From the NCBI GenBank assembly GCA_022041995.1, contig CP074390.1, positions 1,178,001-1,242,000 of the forward strand: a stretch of 64,000 nucleotides of DNA. Direction: 5' to 3'. This DNA is from Cupriavidus necator (GTDB lineage: Bacteria > Pseudomonadota > Gammaproteobacteria > Burkholderiales > Burkholderiaceae). Shown here piece after piece: positions 8,462 through 17,562 of the stretch. The translations under genes and the position numbers were made by a program. The notes under the pieces are model-generated. The model ran no database searches. It had not been told where the DNA came from and saw only the letters and a program-made list of their open reading frames with translations. Each line of letters opens with the position of its first letter. Positions within the stretch are counted from its first letter, which is position 1.

Positions 8462-10774
8462 TCAGTGGGACGACGGATACTGGTCGCTGACTTGCAGGCA
8501 GGTCTTCGGCAGGTTCGGCAATGCATGGCTTTGCCCTTCCGGACCTTCGAATGTGAAAGAGGCGGCTTTTACCTTGAACGCTCCAGCACAATGGAATGTG
8601 GCGCTATGGTTGTCGAAAACCAGGTGGGCCCCGCTGCTGCCTATCACGACCTTCTTGGCCGCGTTGATGACCACCTCTTCGCCAGCGCTTGCGATATGCA
8701 CCTGCTTGTCCGCGAACAAATCGAGCGCCCCGTTCTGCGCCTGGATTTCCACCTTGCCTTTCGCTGCGAACACCTTGACGCCCAGCCTCGAGGCGAACAG
8801 CGACAACGCGTCACCGGCGGCGATGGCAACCTTTTCGAGCGCGCTGACGTGGAAGCCAGCCTTCGTGGCGACATTGACGTCCCGTCCCGCGGCGACCGAG
8901 ATGCGGTCTGGGGTGGCAAGGGCAATGCCATGGGGTGCGGTGAGCATCATGACGGCCTGCTTCAGCTCATTCACGCTGCTGCGCAGCCATGCGTTCTCGG
9001 CCTTCAGGTCAGCGATTTCGGCCTTGGACTGTGTGGCCGCATTCGCCAGCGCCTGCGCCTGGGAGAGGACGGCGCGCATCTCTTGCATGGCCACATCCAT
9101 GTCGAGCTGCTGCCCGTTGGCTCGCTGCTGCGTCCATGCGGTAAGCAGCAAGCCTCGGCCCGCCCGAAGGGCACCCTGCGCATCGGTGCGCAGCTCGAAG
9201 CCTTCGCCGCGCGGCACGCGCTTGCCGTTGACAATGTGGCCCAGGGTCAGCTGGCTCTTGCCCGAATGCTCGGTGGACAGCTTGACGTGCTCCTGGCCCT
9301 CCCAGTCTTCCAGCTCGACCTTGTTGTCGCTCTGCGTGCGGATCACGTTGCGCGACAGCCAGCGGTCCTGATTGGTGATCAGGTCTCCGTGCTGGCTGTT
9401 GTGCTGGACATGGGCGATGTACGGCTTGTTCGGATTGCCGTCCCGGAATGACACCTCCACGTAGGTGCCGTCGATCAGCGGGAAGTGGAACCCAGTCTGC
9501 AGCGCTCCCGCGAACGGCTTGGCGAGCGCCAGCGGCACGCTCTCGCCGCCGTTCGGCCATTCATCGAAGTCCAGGTCGAAGCGGACGACGTAACGACCCT
9601 CCTGCGTCAGGTACGCATACTTGTACTGCCCCGGCGACGTGATGCGCGCACTCAGGGTGCCGTGGATGCGTGGCCATTTTTCCTCTTCCAGCGGCAGTCG
9701 GTAGCGCCGGTCTGAGGGAATTGCCTTGTAGCTATTGCGGTAAGCCTGATCGCGCCCGCCGCTGTGGCTGACCTCGATGACGACCTGGCCGTTGGGGGCA
9801 TCCGAAAGGGCTTCGTCCATGCGCAGGACACGCGCGGGGCGCAACTCCAGGACGTTGCTCTCGCCCTCAAGGAGGCATTGACTGGCCAATGCCGCCTCAT
9901 GGCGCAACTGCGCCTCCCATTTCGCGCTGGCCTCGTCCAGATGGTGTGTGCCGAAGACATAAGGCTGGCCATAGGTTGTGCTGTCCTTGCGGGCGACGTT
10001 CGCCTCCTGCTTGAGGCGCTCCCATGCCAGATCCGGGTTGTAGTCCGCGACGCAGAAGGATTGCGGCACCGTTTTCGCATGAACGCGGATGTCGAATACG
10101 GCTTCGATGCCGGCCTCCAGGCCGGCAGTCTCGCGATATGGCATGCGTAGTTCAGGCTGGTAGACGTAGTGATCGATGTCGTCGCCGAATACGATCATCT
10201 CGCCAAACTTGCCGGGGATGAAATAGCAGTACAGGCCCTCCTGCCTCATCAGCAGCCCGACATAGTCCCAATCTGTCATCTGATACTGAAGGCGGAACTT
10301 GTGCTCCGGGTAGCGCCGGCGCGTCCTGAAGGCAAATTGATGGCCCTCGAGACCATGCTGACGCAGGATCGCCTCGATGATCTGCGGAGCGGTCTTGTGC
10401 TGGTAGATGCGGCTTGCGTGGGTCAGTTCGAGCCGTGCCACGAGGGGCCGAAGCACGATTTCGTAGCCGATGAAATCGCGGCTGCGCCGGATGAGCGAAA
10501 ATTCTGAAATCCAGCCAGCGAATTGGCGCGGCGCACTGCCGTCGCCTGCGTCAATCACAAAGGTGCCGTTCCGGTTGAGGTATTCGGCGCGATCCACCGC
10601 CAGCGGGTGGGTCAGCTGGACGGTTACGCGATAGGGCTCACCCAGCCGCTCGACCGCCTTGAATGACACTACCGATAGCCCCGGCGCGCTGGCCGCACCA
10701 GGGACGATCAGATGATATGCCTGACGCCCAGGCACTCTGGCGCCGTATCCGTTGAATTCGTCAATTGCGTCCAT
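8462..10774 (-). CDS. vgrG: Type VI secretion tip protein VgrG
   Basis: A 770-residue spike protein. Residues about 25-330 are the gp27-like base (FKAVERLGEPYRVTVQLTH, YQMTDWDYVGLLMRQEGLYC). About 390-470 is the gp5 OB-fold (FPLIDGTYVEVSFRDGNPNKPYI). After a short coiled region (near 570-600) comes the beta-helical DUF2345 part (KVEIQAQNGALDLFADKQVH). It ends without a fused effector domain, so cargo must be carried non-covalently, in line with the separate effector and PAAR genes downstream. It is the first gene of the island; the start is the ATG after CGGCGAAGAC, with only a weak ribosome site. A T6SS apparatus would have to be encoded elsewhere. Confidence 0.93.
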   Translation of the reverse strand: MDAIDEFNGYGARVPGRQAYHLIVPGAASAPGLSVVSFKAVERLGEPYRVTVQLTHPLAVDRAEYLNRNGTFVIDAGDGSAPRQFAGWISEFSLIRRSRDFIGYEIVLRPLVARLELTHASRIYQHKTAPQIIEAILRQHGLEGHQFAFRTRRRYPEHKFRLQYQMTDWDYVGLLMRQEGLYCYFIPGKFGEMIVFGDDIDHYVYQPELRMPYRETAGLEAGIEAVFDIRVHAKTVPQSFCVADYNPDLAWERLKQEANVARKDSTTYGQPYVFGTHHLDEASAKWEAQLRHEAALASQCLLEGESNVLELRPARVLRMDEALSDAPNGQVVIEVSHSGGRDQAYRNSYKAIPSDRRYRLPLEEEKWPRIHGTLSARITSPGQYKYAYLTQEGRYVVRFDLDFDEWPNGGESVPLALAKPFAGALQTGFHFPLIDGTYVEVSFRDGNPNKPYIAHVQHNSQHGDLITNQDRWLSRNVIRTQSDNKVELEDWEGQEHVKLSTEHSGKSQLTLGHIVNGKRVPRGEGFELRTDAQGALRAGRGLLLTAWTQQRANGQQLDMDVAMQEMRAVLSQAQALANAATQSKAEIADLKAENAWLRSSVNELKQAVMMLTAPHGIALATPDRISVAAGRDVNVATKAGFHVSALEKVAIAAGDALSLFASRLGVKVFAAKGKVEIQAQNGALDLFADKQVHIASAGEEVVINAAKKVVIGSSGAHLVFDNHSATFHCAGAFKVKAASFTFEGPEGQSHALPNLPKTCLQVSDQYPSSH

Positions 10775-10867
10775 GTCTTCGCCGTTGTAGCCAACGGCCG
10801 ATCATAGAAGTGGCCTTGGCGAAGACTCAATCGGACAATGCTGAAATTGGGGTCGAAGAAATGCAAC

Positions 10868-10900
10868 GGCCCTCTCCCGCTCGCGGAAGAGGGCCATTTT
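10868..10900 (-). terminator. Possible intrinsic terminator between the acylase gene and vgrG
   Basis: An 8-bp perfect stem (GGCCCTCT with AGAGGGCC) encloses a 12-base GC-rich loop that can pair further. It lies just beyond the acylase stop on the minus strand, upstream of vgrG. T-runs are short on both strands (TTTT on the plus side; a TTGCATTTCTT stretch on the minus side), so its efficiency and direction are uncertain. Confidence 0.5.
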
Positions 10901-10950
10901 CACAAGGCGCATTAGCCTATATCAAATACGGGCGTACGACAGCACCACCC

Positions 10951-13383
10951 TCACTGCGGCACCAACTCCAACCGCTCCCGACTAGCCTTCTCCACCGCCT
11001 TGCGCGTATACACCAGCGGGAAATACTCCCCCTTCGCCCACAACGGCGCCAGGTCCCGGTAATGCGGGCTGGCCGGATTCCCTGACTGTCCCGGCGTGTT
11101 GACCACGCGCGAGGCATCCCAGTTGCCCACATCCAGCACCATGCGGAAGGACGCGCCGGCGGTCAGGCGGAAGTCGGTATTGCGGTAGCTGGTGTTCATC
11201 GGCGTGAAGGCCGAGCCGCCGATCGGGCCGGCGTTGACGTTGAACTGATCGCGTTCCGCGTCGCTCAGGATCGGGTCCATCGGATGCGTGAACACGGCGG
11301 TATGGAGCTTGCCCCATTGCCATGCGCGCGGATCGGGGCCGAGCTTGGCTTCGAGTTCCGCCATGGCGGCTTTCAGCGATTCCAGCATCACCGCATTGCG
11401 CCGCTCCGCCGGCATCCGCGGCCCGGGCTGCTCCCGCACCGCCAGCACGCGCGCGGCATCGCCTGCGCCCACCAGCCGCGCGGCTTCTGGCGGCAGCGCG
11501 GCGCGCACCACGGCCTGGCGCAGGTGCTTGCTGAACCAGACCTCGAACAGTGCCGCGGCGGCGCTGTCCGCGCGCTCGTTGCCGTCCCAGTTGCGCAGCA
11601 GGTCCAGGCCGCGGGCCAGTTGCGGGTCGTCGCTGCGCACATCCTTCAGCATCGCGACCGCGCGCTGCGCCGGTAGCGACACAGTGTCGTTCTGCCACGC
11701 CATCGAGTCCTGCACCGAGCTGCGCGTATTGGCTCCCACCAGAGCCTTGAGCCGGCGCGCGCGCGAGCTGTCGCTCCATTCGTAGCCTACGCCAAGTTTC
11801 GCGGCGGGGTGCTCGGGCGGGATGTTGTTCTCGTTGGCGGTGACGATATAGCCAGGCGCGGGGTTGAAGGCCCACGGCAGCTCGTCCATGTTGCGGTAGC
11901 CGGCCCACTCGTAGCGGCCAGCGCCCGCCACCGGCGTGAGGCCGTCCCAGTTGGGCCGCTTGACGGTCAGCCCGCCCGGGATCCAGCCGATGTTGCCGCT
12001 GGTGTCGGCATAGACCTGGTTTTCGCCGGGCGCGCCCCAGCGGTTCATGGCGGCGCGGAACTGGTCCCAATCGCGCGCGCGCATATAGTCCATCGAGCCG
12101 AAGTACGGCGCCATGCCGTAGTCGAGCCACGCGGCGCGCAGCGCCCACGCCTGCGCGCGGCCGGCATCGGCGACCAGCACCGGGCCGTGGCGGGTGAAGT
12201 CGATAGTGACCTTGCGCGGCGTGGACTCGCCCTTGACCACGATCTCTTCGGTGATGGTCTCCATCGGCTCCCAGCGGCCCTTGTATTTGTACTCATGCGG
12301 GTTGGCCGGATTGAGCTCGTAGCCGTACAGGTCTTCCTGGTCCATGTAGAAGCGCGTCAGGCCGAAGGCGATGGTGCCGTTGTGCCCGATCGAGATGCCG
12401 GGCAGGAACGGCTCGCCCGCGCCGATCACCGACATCCCTGGCGCGTTCAGGTGGCTGATATAGCGCAGGCTGGGCGCGCCGTGCGAGCGGTGCGGGTCGT
12501 TGGCCAGGATCGGGCGGCCGGTGGTGGTGCGCTTGCCGCCGATGACCCAGTTGTTCGACCCGAGGCTGCGGCCGGTGTCGCTGTTGGGGTCCACCAGTGC
12601 GTAGAGCTGGTCGAGCGGGATACTGCCGGCCTGTGCCGCGGCCCACGCCTCCTTCGGGAAGCGCGCGGCGGCGGTGGCCAGTTCATAGGCGCGGCGCAGT
12701 TCCGCTGCGGGCACGGTGCAGGGGTCGACGCCGGGGTTGAGCCTGGGCTCGATCTGCGGATCGAGTTCGCGGCGCAGCCAGTCGGCACGCGGGGCGTCCT
12801 GCCTGGCCTGGCAATAGAGCTGGGCGCGTTCGACTTCGCCGGTGAAGTTGAGCGTCAAGCCGTGGTGGCGGATGCGCACGATGTCTTCGGCCTGCCAGCG
12901 CGCAGGCTTGTAGTTGAGCTTGCGGAATTCCGGCGGCAGCAGCTCGGGCTTCTGCTCGGTCAGCGCCACATAGGCGTTCACCCCGGCCACGAAGGCCTCG
13001 GCCACGCGCTTGGCGTCGGAGCCATAGGCCAGCCATTCGCGGTACATGTCGCCGCGGAACAGCACCGCGCGCGCCATGCGGTCGCCATCGGCATAGGCCG
13101 GGCCGAAGTCCCTGGCCATCTCGCCGAGTCCGCGCTTGCGCCACAGGTCGATCTGCCACAGGCGGTCGCGCGCGGCCATGAAGCCCTGCACAAAGAAGGC
13201 GTCGTAGAGCGTGCCGGCATAGATATGCGGCACGCCCCAGCGGTCGACCAGCACGCTGGCGGGCTTTTCCAGGCCGGGCACGGCAAGCACGTTGTTGCGG
13301 GCGGGAGCTTCGGCCATGGCGGCCGGGATGGTGGTGGCGAGCAGGGCCAGCGCAGCGGCCAGGCGGCGGGGGGTGCGTAACAT
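10951..13383 (-). CDS. Penicillin acylase-family (AHL acylase-like) amidohydrolase
   Basis: An 810-residue periplasmic Ntn-hydrolase. The ATG at 13383 is chosen because it follows GAGGAGACC and opens a good signal peptide (RRLAAALALLATTIPAAMAEA). The precursor should self-cleave before Ser276 in GSNNWVIGG, the N-terminal nucleophile of the beta chain. Upstream the alpha chain shows DRWGVPHIYA and MAARDRLWQIDLWRKRGLGEMA. Downstream are NDPHRSHGAPS and the C-terminal TPGQSGNPASPHYRD, where Asn belongs to the oxyanion hole. The family includes penicillin G acylases and acyl-homoserine-lactone acylases of the PvdQ/QuiP type; long-chain AHL or other N-acyl amides are likely substrates, but the choice cannot be settled here. 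It is a single gene. Confidence 0.88.
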   Translation of the reverse strand: MLRTPRRLAAALALLATTIPAAMAEAPARNNVLAVPGLEKPASVLVDRWGVPHIYAGTLYDAFFVQGFMAARDRLWQIDLWRKRGLGEMARDFGPAYADGDRMARAVLFRGDMYREWLAYGSDAKRVAEAFVAGVNAYVALTEQKPELLPPEFRKLNYKPARWQAEDIVRIRHHGLTLNFTGEVERAQLYCQARQDAPRADWLRRELDPQIEPRLNPGVDPCTVPAAELRRAYELATAAARFPKEAWAAAQAGSIPLDQLYALVDPNSDTGRSLGSNNWVIGGKRTTTGRPILANDPHRSHGAPSLRYISHLNAPGMSVIGAGEPFLPGISIGHNGTIAFGLTRFYMDQEDLYGYELNPANPHEYKYKGRWEPMETITEEIVVKGESTPRKVTIDFTRHGPVLVADAGRAQAWALRAAWLDYGMAPYFGSMDYMRARDWDQFRAAMNRWGAPGENQVYADTSGNIGWIPGGLTVKRPNWDGLTPVAGAGRYEWAGYRNMDELPWAFNPAPGYIVTANENNIPPEHPAAKLGVGYEWSDSSRARRLKALVGANTRSSVQDSMAWQNDTVSLPAQRAVAMLKDVRSDDPQLARGLDLLRNWDGNERADSAAAALFEVWFSKHLRQAVVRAALPPEAARLVGAGDAARVLAVREQPGPRMPAERRNAVMLESLKAAMAELEAKLGPDPRAWQWGKLHTAVFTHPMDPILSDAERDQFNVNAGPIGGSAFTPMNTSYRNTDFRLTAGASFRMVLDVGNWDASRVVNTPGQSGNPASPHYRDLAPLWAKGEYFPLVYTRKAVEKASRERLELVPQ

Positions 13384-13508
13384 CAGGTCTCCTCGGTGTT
13401 GTGATTGGCTGCAGATGTCTTGCAGTTCACACCGAAGATAGTGCATCCCCGGCCGGCGCGCGAGCCGCGCGGCCGATCTCCGCACGGCGCGTGCCGCTGC
13501 GGGTTCGC

Positions 13509-15107
13509 TCAGTAGACGTCGCGCCGGTAGCGGCCGTCATCGGCAAGCCGGCGCAGCGCGTCTTCGCCGAGGATCCCTGCCAGTGCGTCATGGACGCCGC
13601 CGGCCATGCCCTGCAGGCTGCCGCAAACGTAGACGGCCGCGCCGTCCGCCACCCACTGGCGCACCCTCTCGGCCTGTGCGCGCAGGGCGTCCTGTACGTA
13701 GCGCGGCGCGCCGCCGTCACGCGACCAGGCGCGGTCCACGCGCTGCAGCGTGCCGTCGGCCTGCCATGCGGCCAGTTCCCCGGCAAAGAGCGCGTCATGC
13801 TGTGCCGAGCGCTCGCCGAACAGCAACCAGTTGCGGCGCTGCCCGGCCACGGCGCGGGCCTTGAGCTGGGCGCGCAGCCCGGCCAGCCCGGTGCCGTTGC
13901 CGACCAGGATCAGGGGCCGGTCATCGGCCGGCGGGTGGAAGCTGCGGTTGGTGCGGATGCGCAGCGCGATGCGGGCGCCCACGGCCGCGTGCTCGGTCAG
14001 CCAGCCGGAGGCCAGGCCGAGGCGGCCGTCGTCGTAGCGGGTCTGCCGCACCAGCAGTTCGAGTTGCCCGTCCTGCGGCAGCGAGGCGATCGAATACTCG
14101 CGGTGCGGCAGCGGCGGCAGCGTGTCCACCAGTTGCTGCGGCGGCAGGCCCTGCATCGCCGCAAAGTGCGGTTCGGGCAATGGCATGCGCGTGGCCATGG
14201 CCTCGACCAGGATGGTGTCGTGGCCATCGCAACGCACCGGCGTGGCGCCGTCCAGGCCAAGCCGCGCCAGCAGCCGTTCAACCTCGGCCGGCGCGTGGCA
14301 CGGGCCGATCTCGGCGATGTCGCCGGCTTGCCAGTCCATTGCCGCATCACCCTGCGGCGCCAGCGACAGGTGGAACGCCGGCGCGCCCTGGCTGCCGGGG
14401 TTCAAATGGTGACGTTGCGCGAGCCGCCAGCTGTCATAGCGCGGGCGTTCCCAGTCGGCAATCTCCGCGCCGCCGCTCAGGGCCGACAGGTGGTTCTGCC
14501 AGTGGCGCAGGGCGCCGGCGTCCCCGTTGTCGACTTCGACCAGGTCAAAGAGCGGCTGCGCACGGTGGCGCTGCAGCCAGCCGTCGAGCGTGTGGCCGAA
14601 AGCGCAGAAGCGCGCGTAGCTGCTGTCGCCGAGCGCGAGGATGCCGTAGCGCAAAGACTGCAGGCCATCCGCGCCGGCCAGCAAGCGGCGTGAAAAACCG
14701 GATGCGCTGTCGGGGGCGTCGCCCTCGCCGGTAGTGCTGACCAGGAACAGCGCCTGGCGGCATGCCTGCAGGCGCCGCGCATCGACATCGGCCAGCGAGA
14801 GCAGTTGCACCGGCACGCCAGCGCCTTGCAGCGCGGTGGCGGTTTGCAGCGCCAGCTGTTCGGCAAACCCGGTCTGGGAGGCATAGGCAATCAGCGTTGC
14901 GCCTTCTTCCGTGCCAGCCAGTGCCGCCACGCGCGCGTGCCGCTGGCGATAGTGGGCAACCACCGCGCTGCAGAAGCCCGCATAGGCTGCCACCACGCCG
15001 GCCGCCATGGCCATGCGCGACGGCCCCAGCACGGACAGCGCGACGCCGCCGGCAACGGCAAGCCAGCTTGCGCCAGCGATGGCGGACGGCATGGCCTTCG
15101 CGCTCAT
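13509..15107 (-). CDS. Membrane-anchored flavodoxin/FAD-NADPH reductase (CysJ-like)
   Basis: This has 532 residues from the ATG at 15107, which overlaps the ApbE stop (ATGA). Two N-terminal membrane segments (about 5-25 and 30-48) are followed by a flavodoxin domain (LIAYASQTGFAEQLA, STTGEGDAPDSA, ALGDSSYARFCAFG). Then comes an FAD-binding ferredoxin-NADP reductase module (REYSIASLP, ILVGNGTGLAGLRAQL, YVCGSLQGMAGGVHDAL). It resembles sulfite reductase flavoprotein alpha, but the anchor and neighbours argue for moving electrons from NADPH towards the membrane PepSY/ApbE system. It is the last gene of the operon. The role in ferric iron or ferri-siderophore reduction is inferred from context. 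Confidence 0.85.
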   Translation of the reverse strand: MSAKAMPSAIAGASWLAVAGGVALSVLGPSRMAMAAGVVAAYAGFCSAVVAHYRQRHARVAALAGTEEGATLIAYASQTGFAEQLALQTATALQGAGVPVQLLSLADVDARRLQACRQALFLVSTTGEGDAPDSASGFSRRLLAGADGLQSLRYGILALGDSSYARFCAFGHTLDGWLQRHRAQPLFDLVEVDNGDAGALRHWQNHLSALSGGAEIADWERPRYDSWRLAQRHHLNPGSQGAPAFHLSLAPQGDAAMDWQAGDIAEIGPCHAPAEVERLLARLGLDGATPVRCDGHDTILVEAMATRMPLPEPHFAAMQGLPPQQLVDTLPPLPHREYSIASLPQDGQLELLVRQTRYDDGRLGLASGWLTEHAAVGARIALRIRTNRSFHPPADDRPLILVGNGTGLAGLRAQLKARAVAGQRRNWLLFGERSAQHDALFAGELAAWQADGTLQRVDRAWSRDGGAPRYVQDALRAQAERVRQWVADGAAVYVCGSLQGMAGGVHDALAGILGEDALRRLADDGRYRRDVY

Positions 15108-16111
15108 GCCAGCATCGCGGCAAAGGCCGGGGAAAGATGTTCGTCGAAACCGCCCGGCGTGCGCACCAGGAAACGCGCGGCAATGCCGTGGCGGCGCGCG
15201 TGCGCCATGCCGGCCTCTGGGCCCAGCACGGTCAGCGCGGTGGACATCGCATCGGCCAGCATGCACTGCGCATGGATGACCGTGACCGAGGCCAGCGCGT
15301 GGCTGGCCGGATAGCCGGTGCGCGGATCGATGGTATGAGCGTAGCGGCGGCCGTCACGGTCGAAATAGCGGCGATAGTCGCCGGAGGTGGCGATGGACAG
15401 GCCGTGCAGCGCCACCAGCGTCTGCCCCCCGGCGTCGCAGTCCAGGCCGGGTGGTGATTCCAGCGCGACCCACCACGGCATGCCGTCGGGCTTGACGCCA
15501 TGGCCGCGCAGTTCGCCGCCGATCTCGGTCAGGTGGTGGTCCAGGCCCTGTTCACACAGGTAGGCTGCCACCGCGTCGACGGCAAAACCCTTGGCGATGG
15601 CGCAGAAGTCCAGCGACACGCCGCCTGGCTGCCGGGCACGCCGGCCCACGGCATCGACTTCGATGCGCGCCCAGCCGCAGCGGCCGCGCGCGGCCTGCAC
15701 CACGTCTGGCGACGGCGGCGCGGTGCGCGCCGGGGCGGGGCCAAAGCCCCACAGGTCGACCAGCGGACCGGCGCTCGGGTCATAGGCACCCCCGCTGTCG
15801 CGCGCCACCTGCAGCGCGCATTGCAGCACCGCGAAGCAGTCGTCCGGCAGCGCGTGCCAGTTGCCGGGAGCCGCGTGGTTGAAGCGACTCAGGTCAGAAC
15901 CCGCTTCCCAGTTGCTCATCTGCGCGATCACGCCATCGAGCACGGCCCGGATGCCGGCTGCGATGCCGTGGGCATCCGCCGCGGCCGGCAGCAGCGCCGC
16001 CACCGACCAGGTCGTGCCCATGGTCGCGCCGGTCCAGCGCTGCAGCCGCGTGTCGGCAGCGGGCGGCGGCGCAGGCGCGGACAGCGCAACGGGGACCAGG
16101 ACGCGGTGCAA
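15104..16111 (-). CDS. apbE: FAD:protein FMN transferase (ApbE family)
   Basis: ApbE moves FMN from FAD to a Thr/Ser of a target protein, in the periplasm. Motifs in order: TGATMGTTWSV at the N-terminus, GAYDPSAGPLVDLWGFG, SLDFCAIAKGFAVDAVAAYL, the GGE loop TEIGGELRG, HTIDPRTGYPA, and the metal-binding ADAMSTALTVLG. The start is uncertain: I chose the TTG at 16111 (335 residues), 14 bp after the DUF4198 stop; no ATG fits, and the far upstream start at 16246 would overlap DUF4198 by 120 bp. The resulting N-terminus (HRVLVPVALSAPAPPPA) is only a weak signal sequence. The probable substrate is the DUF2271 protein two genes upstream, which carries a flavinylation motif. Confidence 0.86.
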   Translation of the reverse strand: MHRVLVPVALSAPAPPPAADTRLQRWTGATMGTTWSVAALLPAAADAHGIAAGIRAVLDGVIAQMSNWEAGSDLSRFNHAAPGNWHALPDDCFAVLQCALQVARDSGGAYDPSAGPLVDLWGFGPAPARTAPPSPDVVQAARGRCGWARIEVDAVGRRARQPGGVSLDFCAIAKGFAVDAVAAYLCEQGLDHHLTEIGGELRGHGVKPDGMPWWVALESPPGLDCDAGGQTLVALHGLSIATSGDYRRYFDRDGRRYAHTIDPRTGYPASHALASVTVIHAQCMLADAMSTALTVLGPEAGMAHARRHGIAARFLVRTPGGFDEHLSPAFAAMLA

Positions 16112-16125
16112 ACCCGGCAACCGGC

Positions 16126-16965
16126 TTATTGCGGCAGCACTTCCACCGTCACCGCATAGACGGCGCGGCGCGACCTGGCCTGCTTGAAGGTGGTCTTGTC
16201 GTCCTTGACCTCGGCTTCCATCCAGTACATGCCGGGGGCCGGCCACTTGACGCTGAACTTGCCGTCGGCGTCGGTGGTGGCGCTGAACTCCTGCAGCTGG
16301 TCGCGGTAGCGGATGCCGCCCGGCACCACCGAGACCTTCAGGTTGCCGGCAGGCTTGCCGTCGAGCAGCAGGCGGAAGCTGGCGGTGTCGCCCGCGACCA
16401 GGTCGTTCGGGTGCGTGATCGGCGCCAGTTCCAGGCCGCGGCCGACGGTGCGCAGGCCTTTCTCGCTGGGCTTGCCGGCGGTGACGAAGGATTCGATGCG
16501 GCCTTCGGCCTGGGTAACCTGCAGGTCCTGCGCATCGGCCGGGACTTCCCTGGCGAAGTTCTCGGCCGAGCCGCGCCAGCGCCTGGCCTGGCCGTCGACC
16601 TTGTAGCTGGCGAACAGGCCGTTGTTGACCACCGCCACGCGGTACGTGCCTGGCTGGGTCAGGTGCAGGTCGAAGGTGCTGCGGTACTTGCCGGTGGCCG
16701 CGTTCTCGGCCTTGACGGCGCTGCCGTCGGGCGCGGTCACCTGCAGGTTGTCGAGCCGCATCGGCACGTGCTCGAAGTAGAACAGGTCATTGGAGACAGC
16801 AGCGTCCACGGTCACCCACGGATCGCTGCCGGACAGCACGGTGGCAGACGGCAGCAGCCACTGGCGATGCGCGTGCGCGGCCAGCGGGGCCAGGGCAGCC
16901 AGGGCAAGCACGGTCACGCGTGTGGCCATGCGGGAAGATGCGGCGGAGATAAGGGAAGGTTTCAT
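16126..16965 (-). CDS. DUF4198 periplasmic protein
   Basis: A 279-residue secreted protein. A signal peptide (about 1-32, with ALAALAPLAAHA) is followed by mature HRQWLLPSATVLSG, a typical DUF4198 start with a His-containing N-terminus. The C-terminal half has an Ig/CNA-B-like pattern (LVAGDTASFRLLLDGKPAGNLKVSVVPGG divided over strands, then TTDADGKFSVKWPAPGMYW). DUF4198 proteins occur with metal-uptake and TonB systems and may bind metal. It lies 18 bp after the DUF2271 stop and 14 bp before apbE, clearly in the same transcript. The molecular function is not established; metal or siderophore handling next to a flavin reductase is an inference. Confidence 0.82.
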   Translation of the reverse strand: MKPSLISAASSRMATRVTVLALAALAPLAAHAHRQWLLPSATVLSGSDPWVTVDAAVSNDLFYFEHVPMRLDNLQVTAPDGSAVKAENAATGKYRSTFDLHLTQPGTYRVAVVNNGLFASYKVDGQARRWRGSAENFAREVPADAQDLQVTQAEGRIESFVTAGKPSEKGLRTVGRGLELAPITHPNDLVAGDTASFRLLLDGKPAGNLKVSVVPGGIRYRDQLQEFSATTDADGKFSVKWPAPGMYWMEAEVKDDKTTFKQARSRRAVYAVTVEVLPQ

Positions 16966-16983
16966 CGTCTGGCTCCGGAAGGA

Positions 16984-17508
16984 TTACGGCTTCAGTTCCA
17001 CGGTCACGCCGCCGAGTTCGTGTTCGCCCTTGGCGCGGGCGGTCTGTGCGGCTTGTGGCGGCCACGTGAACGGCACGCGCAGCAGTTCGCGCCCGCCCAC
17101 TTCACGCGCGGCTTCCACCACCAGCTGGTAGTTGCCCGCGGGCAGCTTGCCCAGCGGCGCCTTGCCCTCGCTGAAGCTCACGCTGTGCTCGCCCGGCGCG
17201 CGCGTGGCGCCGGAGATGCCGTCGGCCGGCATGTGCAGGTCGCGGCCGGCCTTGCGCCACCACTGGCGCATGTCCTTGAGCCACTTGGTGCCTTCGCCGT
17301 CCTTGAGCTTGCCGTCGTACCAGACCGCCAGGGTCTGCACCGGGCTCTGGTCGGCACGCTCGACCCACATCGCCACATAGGGGCGGTGGTACTCGGCCAC
17401 GGTCAGGCGCGGGATTTCGACCTTGACGTTCAGGTCCGCGGCCAGCGCGGGGCCGGCCAGGGGAACCGCGGCCATGCCGGTCAGGGTGACGGAGAGCATT
17501 CGGCGCAT
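16984..17508 (-). CDS. DUF2271 periplasmic protein with a flavinylation motif
   Basis: A 174-residue protein with a signal peptide (RMLSVTLTGMAAVPLAGPALA, mature from about residue 24). The DUF2271 core is seen in VAMWVERADQSPVQTLAVW and WLKDMRQWWRKAG. Residues 96-102 read DGISGAT, the same form as the FMN attachment motif of NqrC and RnfG ([D]xxSGAT), with Thr102 as the likely attachment residue. An apbE gene lies two genes downstream. Together this suggests a periplasmic FMN-carrying electron carrier that takes electrons from the PepSY membrane protein. The motif is seen directly; covalent FMN is predicted, not shown. Confidence 0.85.
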   Translation of the reverse strand: MRRMLSVTLTGMAAVPLAGPALAADLNVKVEIPRLTVAEYHRPYVAMWVERADQSPVQTLAVWYDGKLKDGEGTKWLKDMRQWWRKAGRDLHMPADGISGATRAPGEHSVSFSEGKAPLGKLPAGNYQLVVEAAREVGGRELLRVPFTWPPQAAQTARAKGEHELGGVTVELKP

Positions 17509-17562
17509 ATCGGAGAAACCTCGTCAGTGAGATGCAGAAGGAAAACGGTTGGAACGGTTGAC

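Noticed and set aside
11809..13380. Long plus-strand open frame opposite the acylase gene
   Set aside because: It is the antisense shadow of a GC-rich gene. The minus strand has a signal peptide, catalytic Ser motif and ribosome site; the plus frame has low-complexity Gly/Ala/His/Arg-rich text and no family resemblance.
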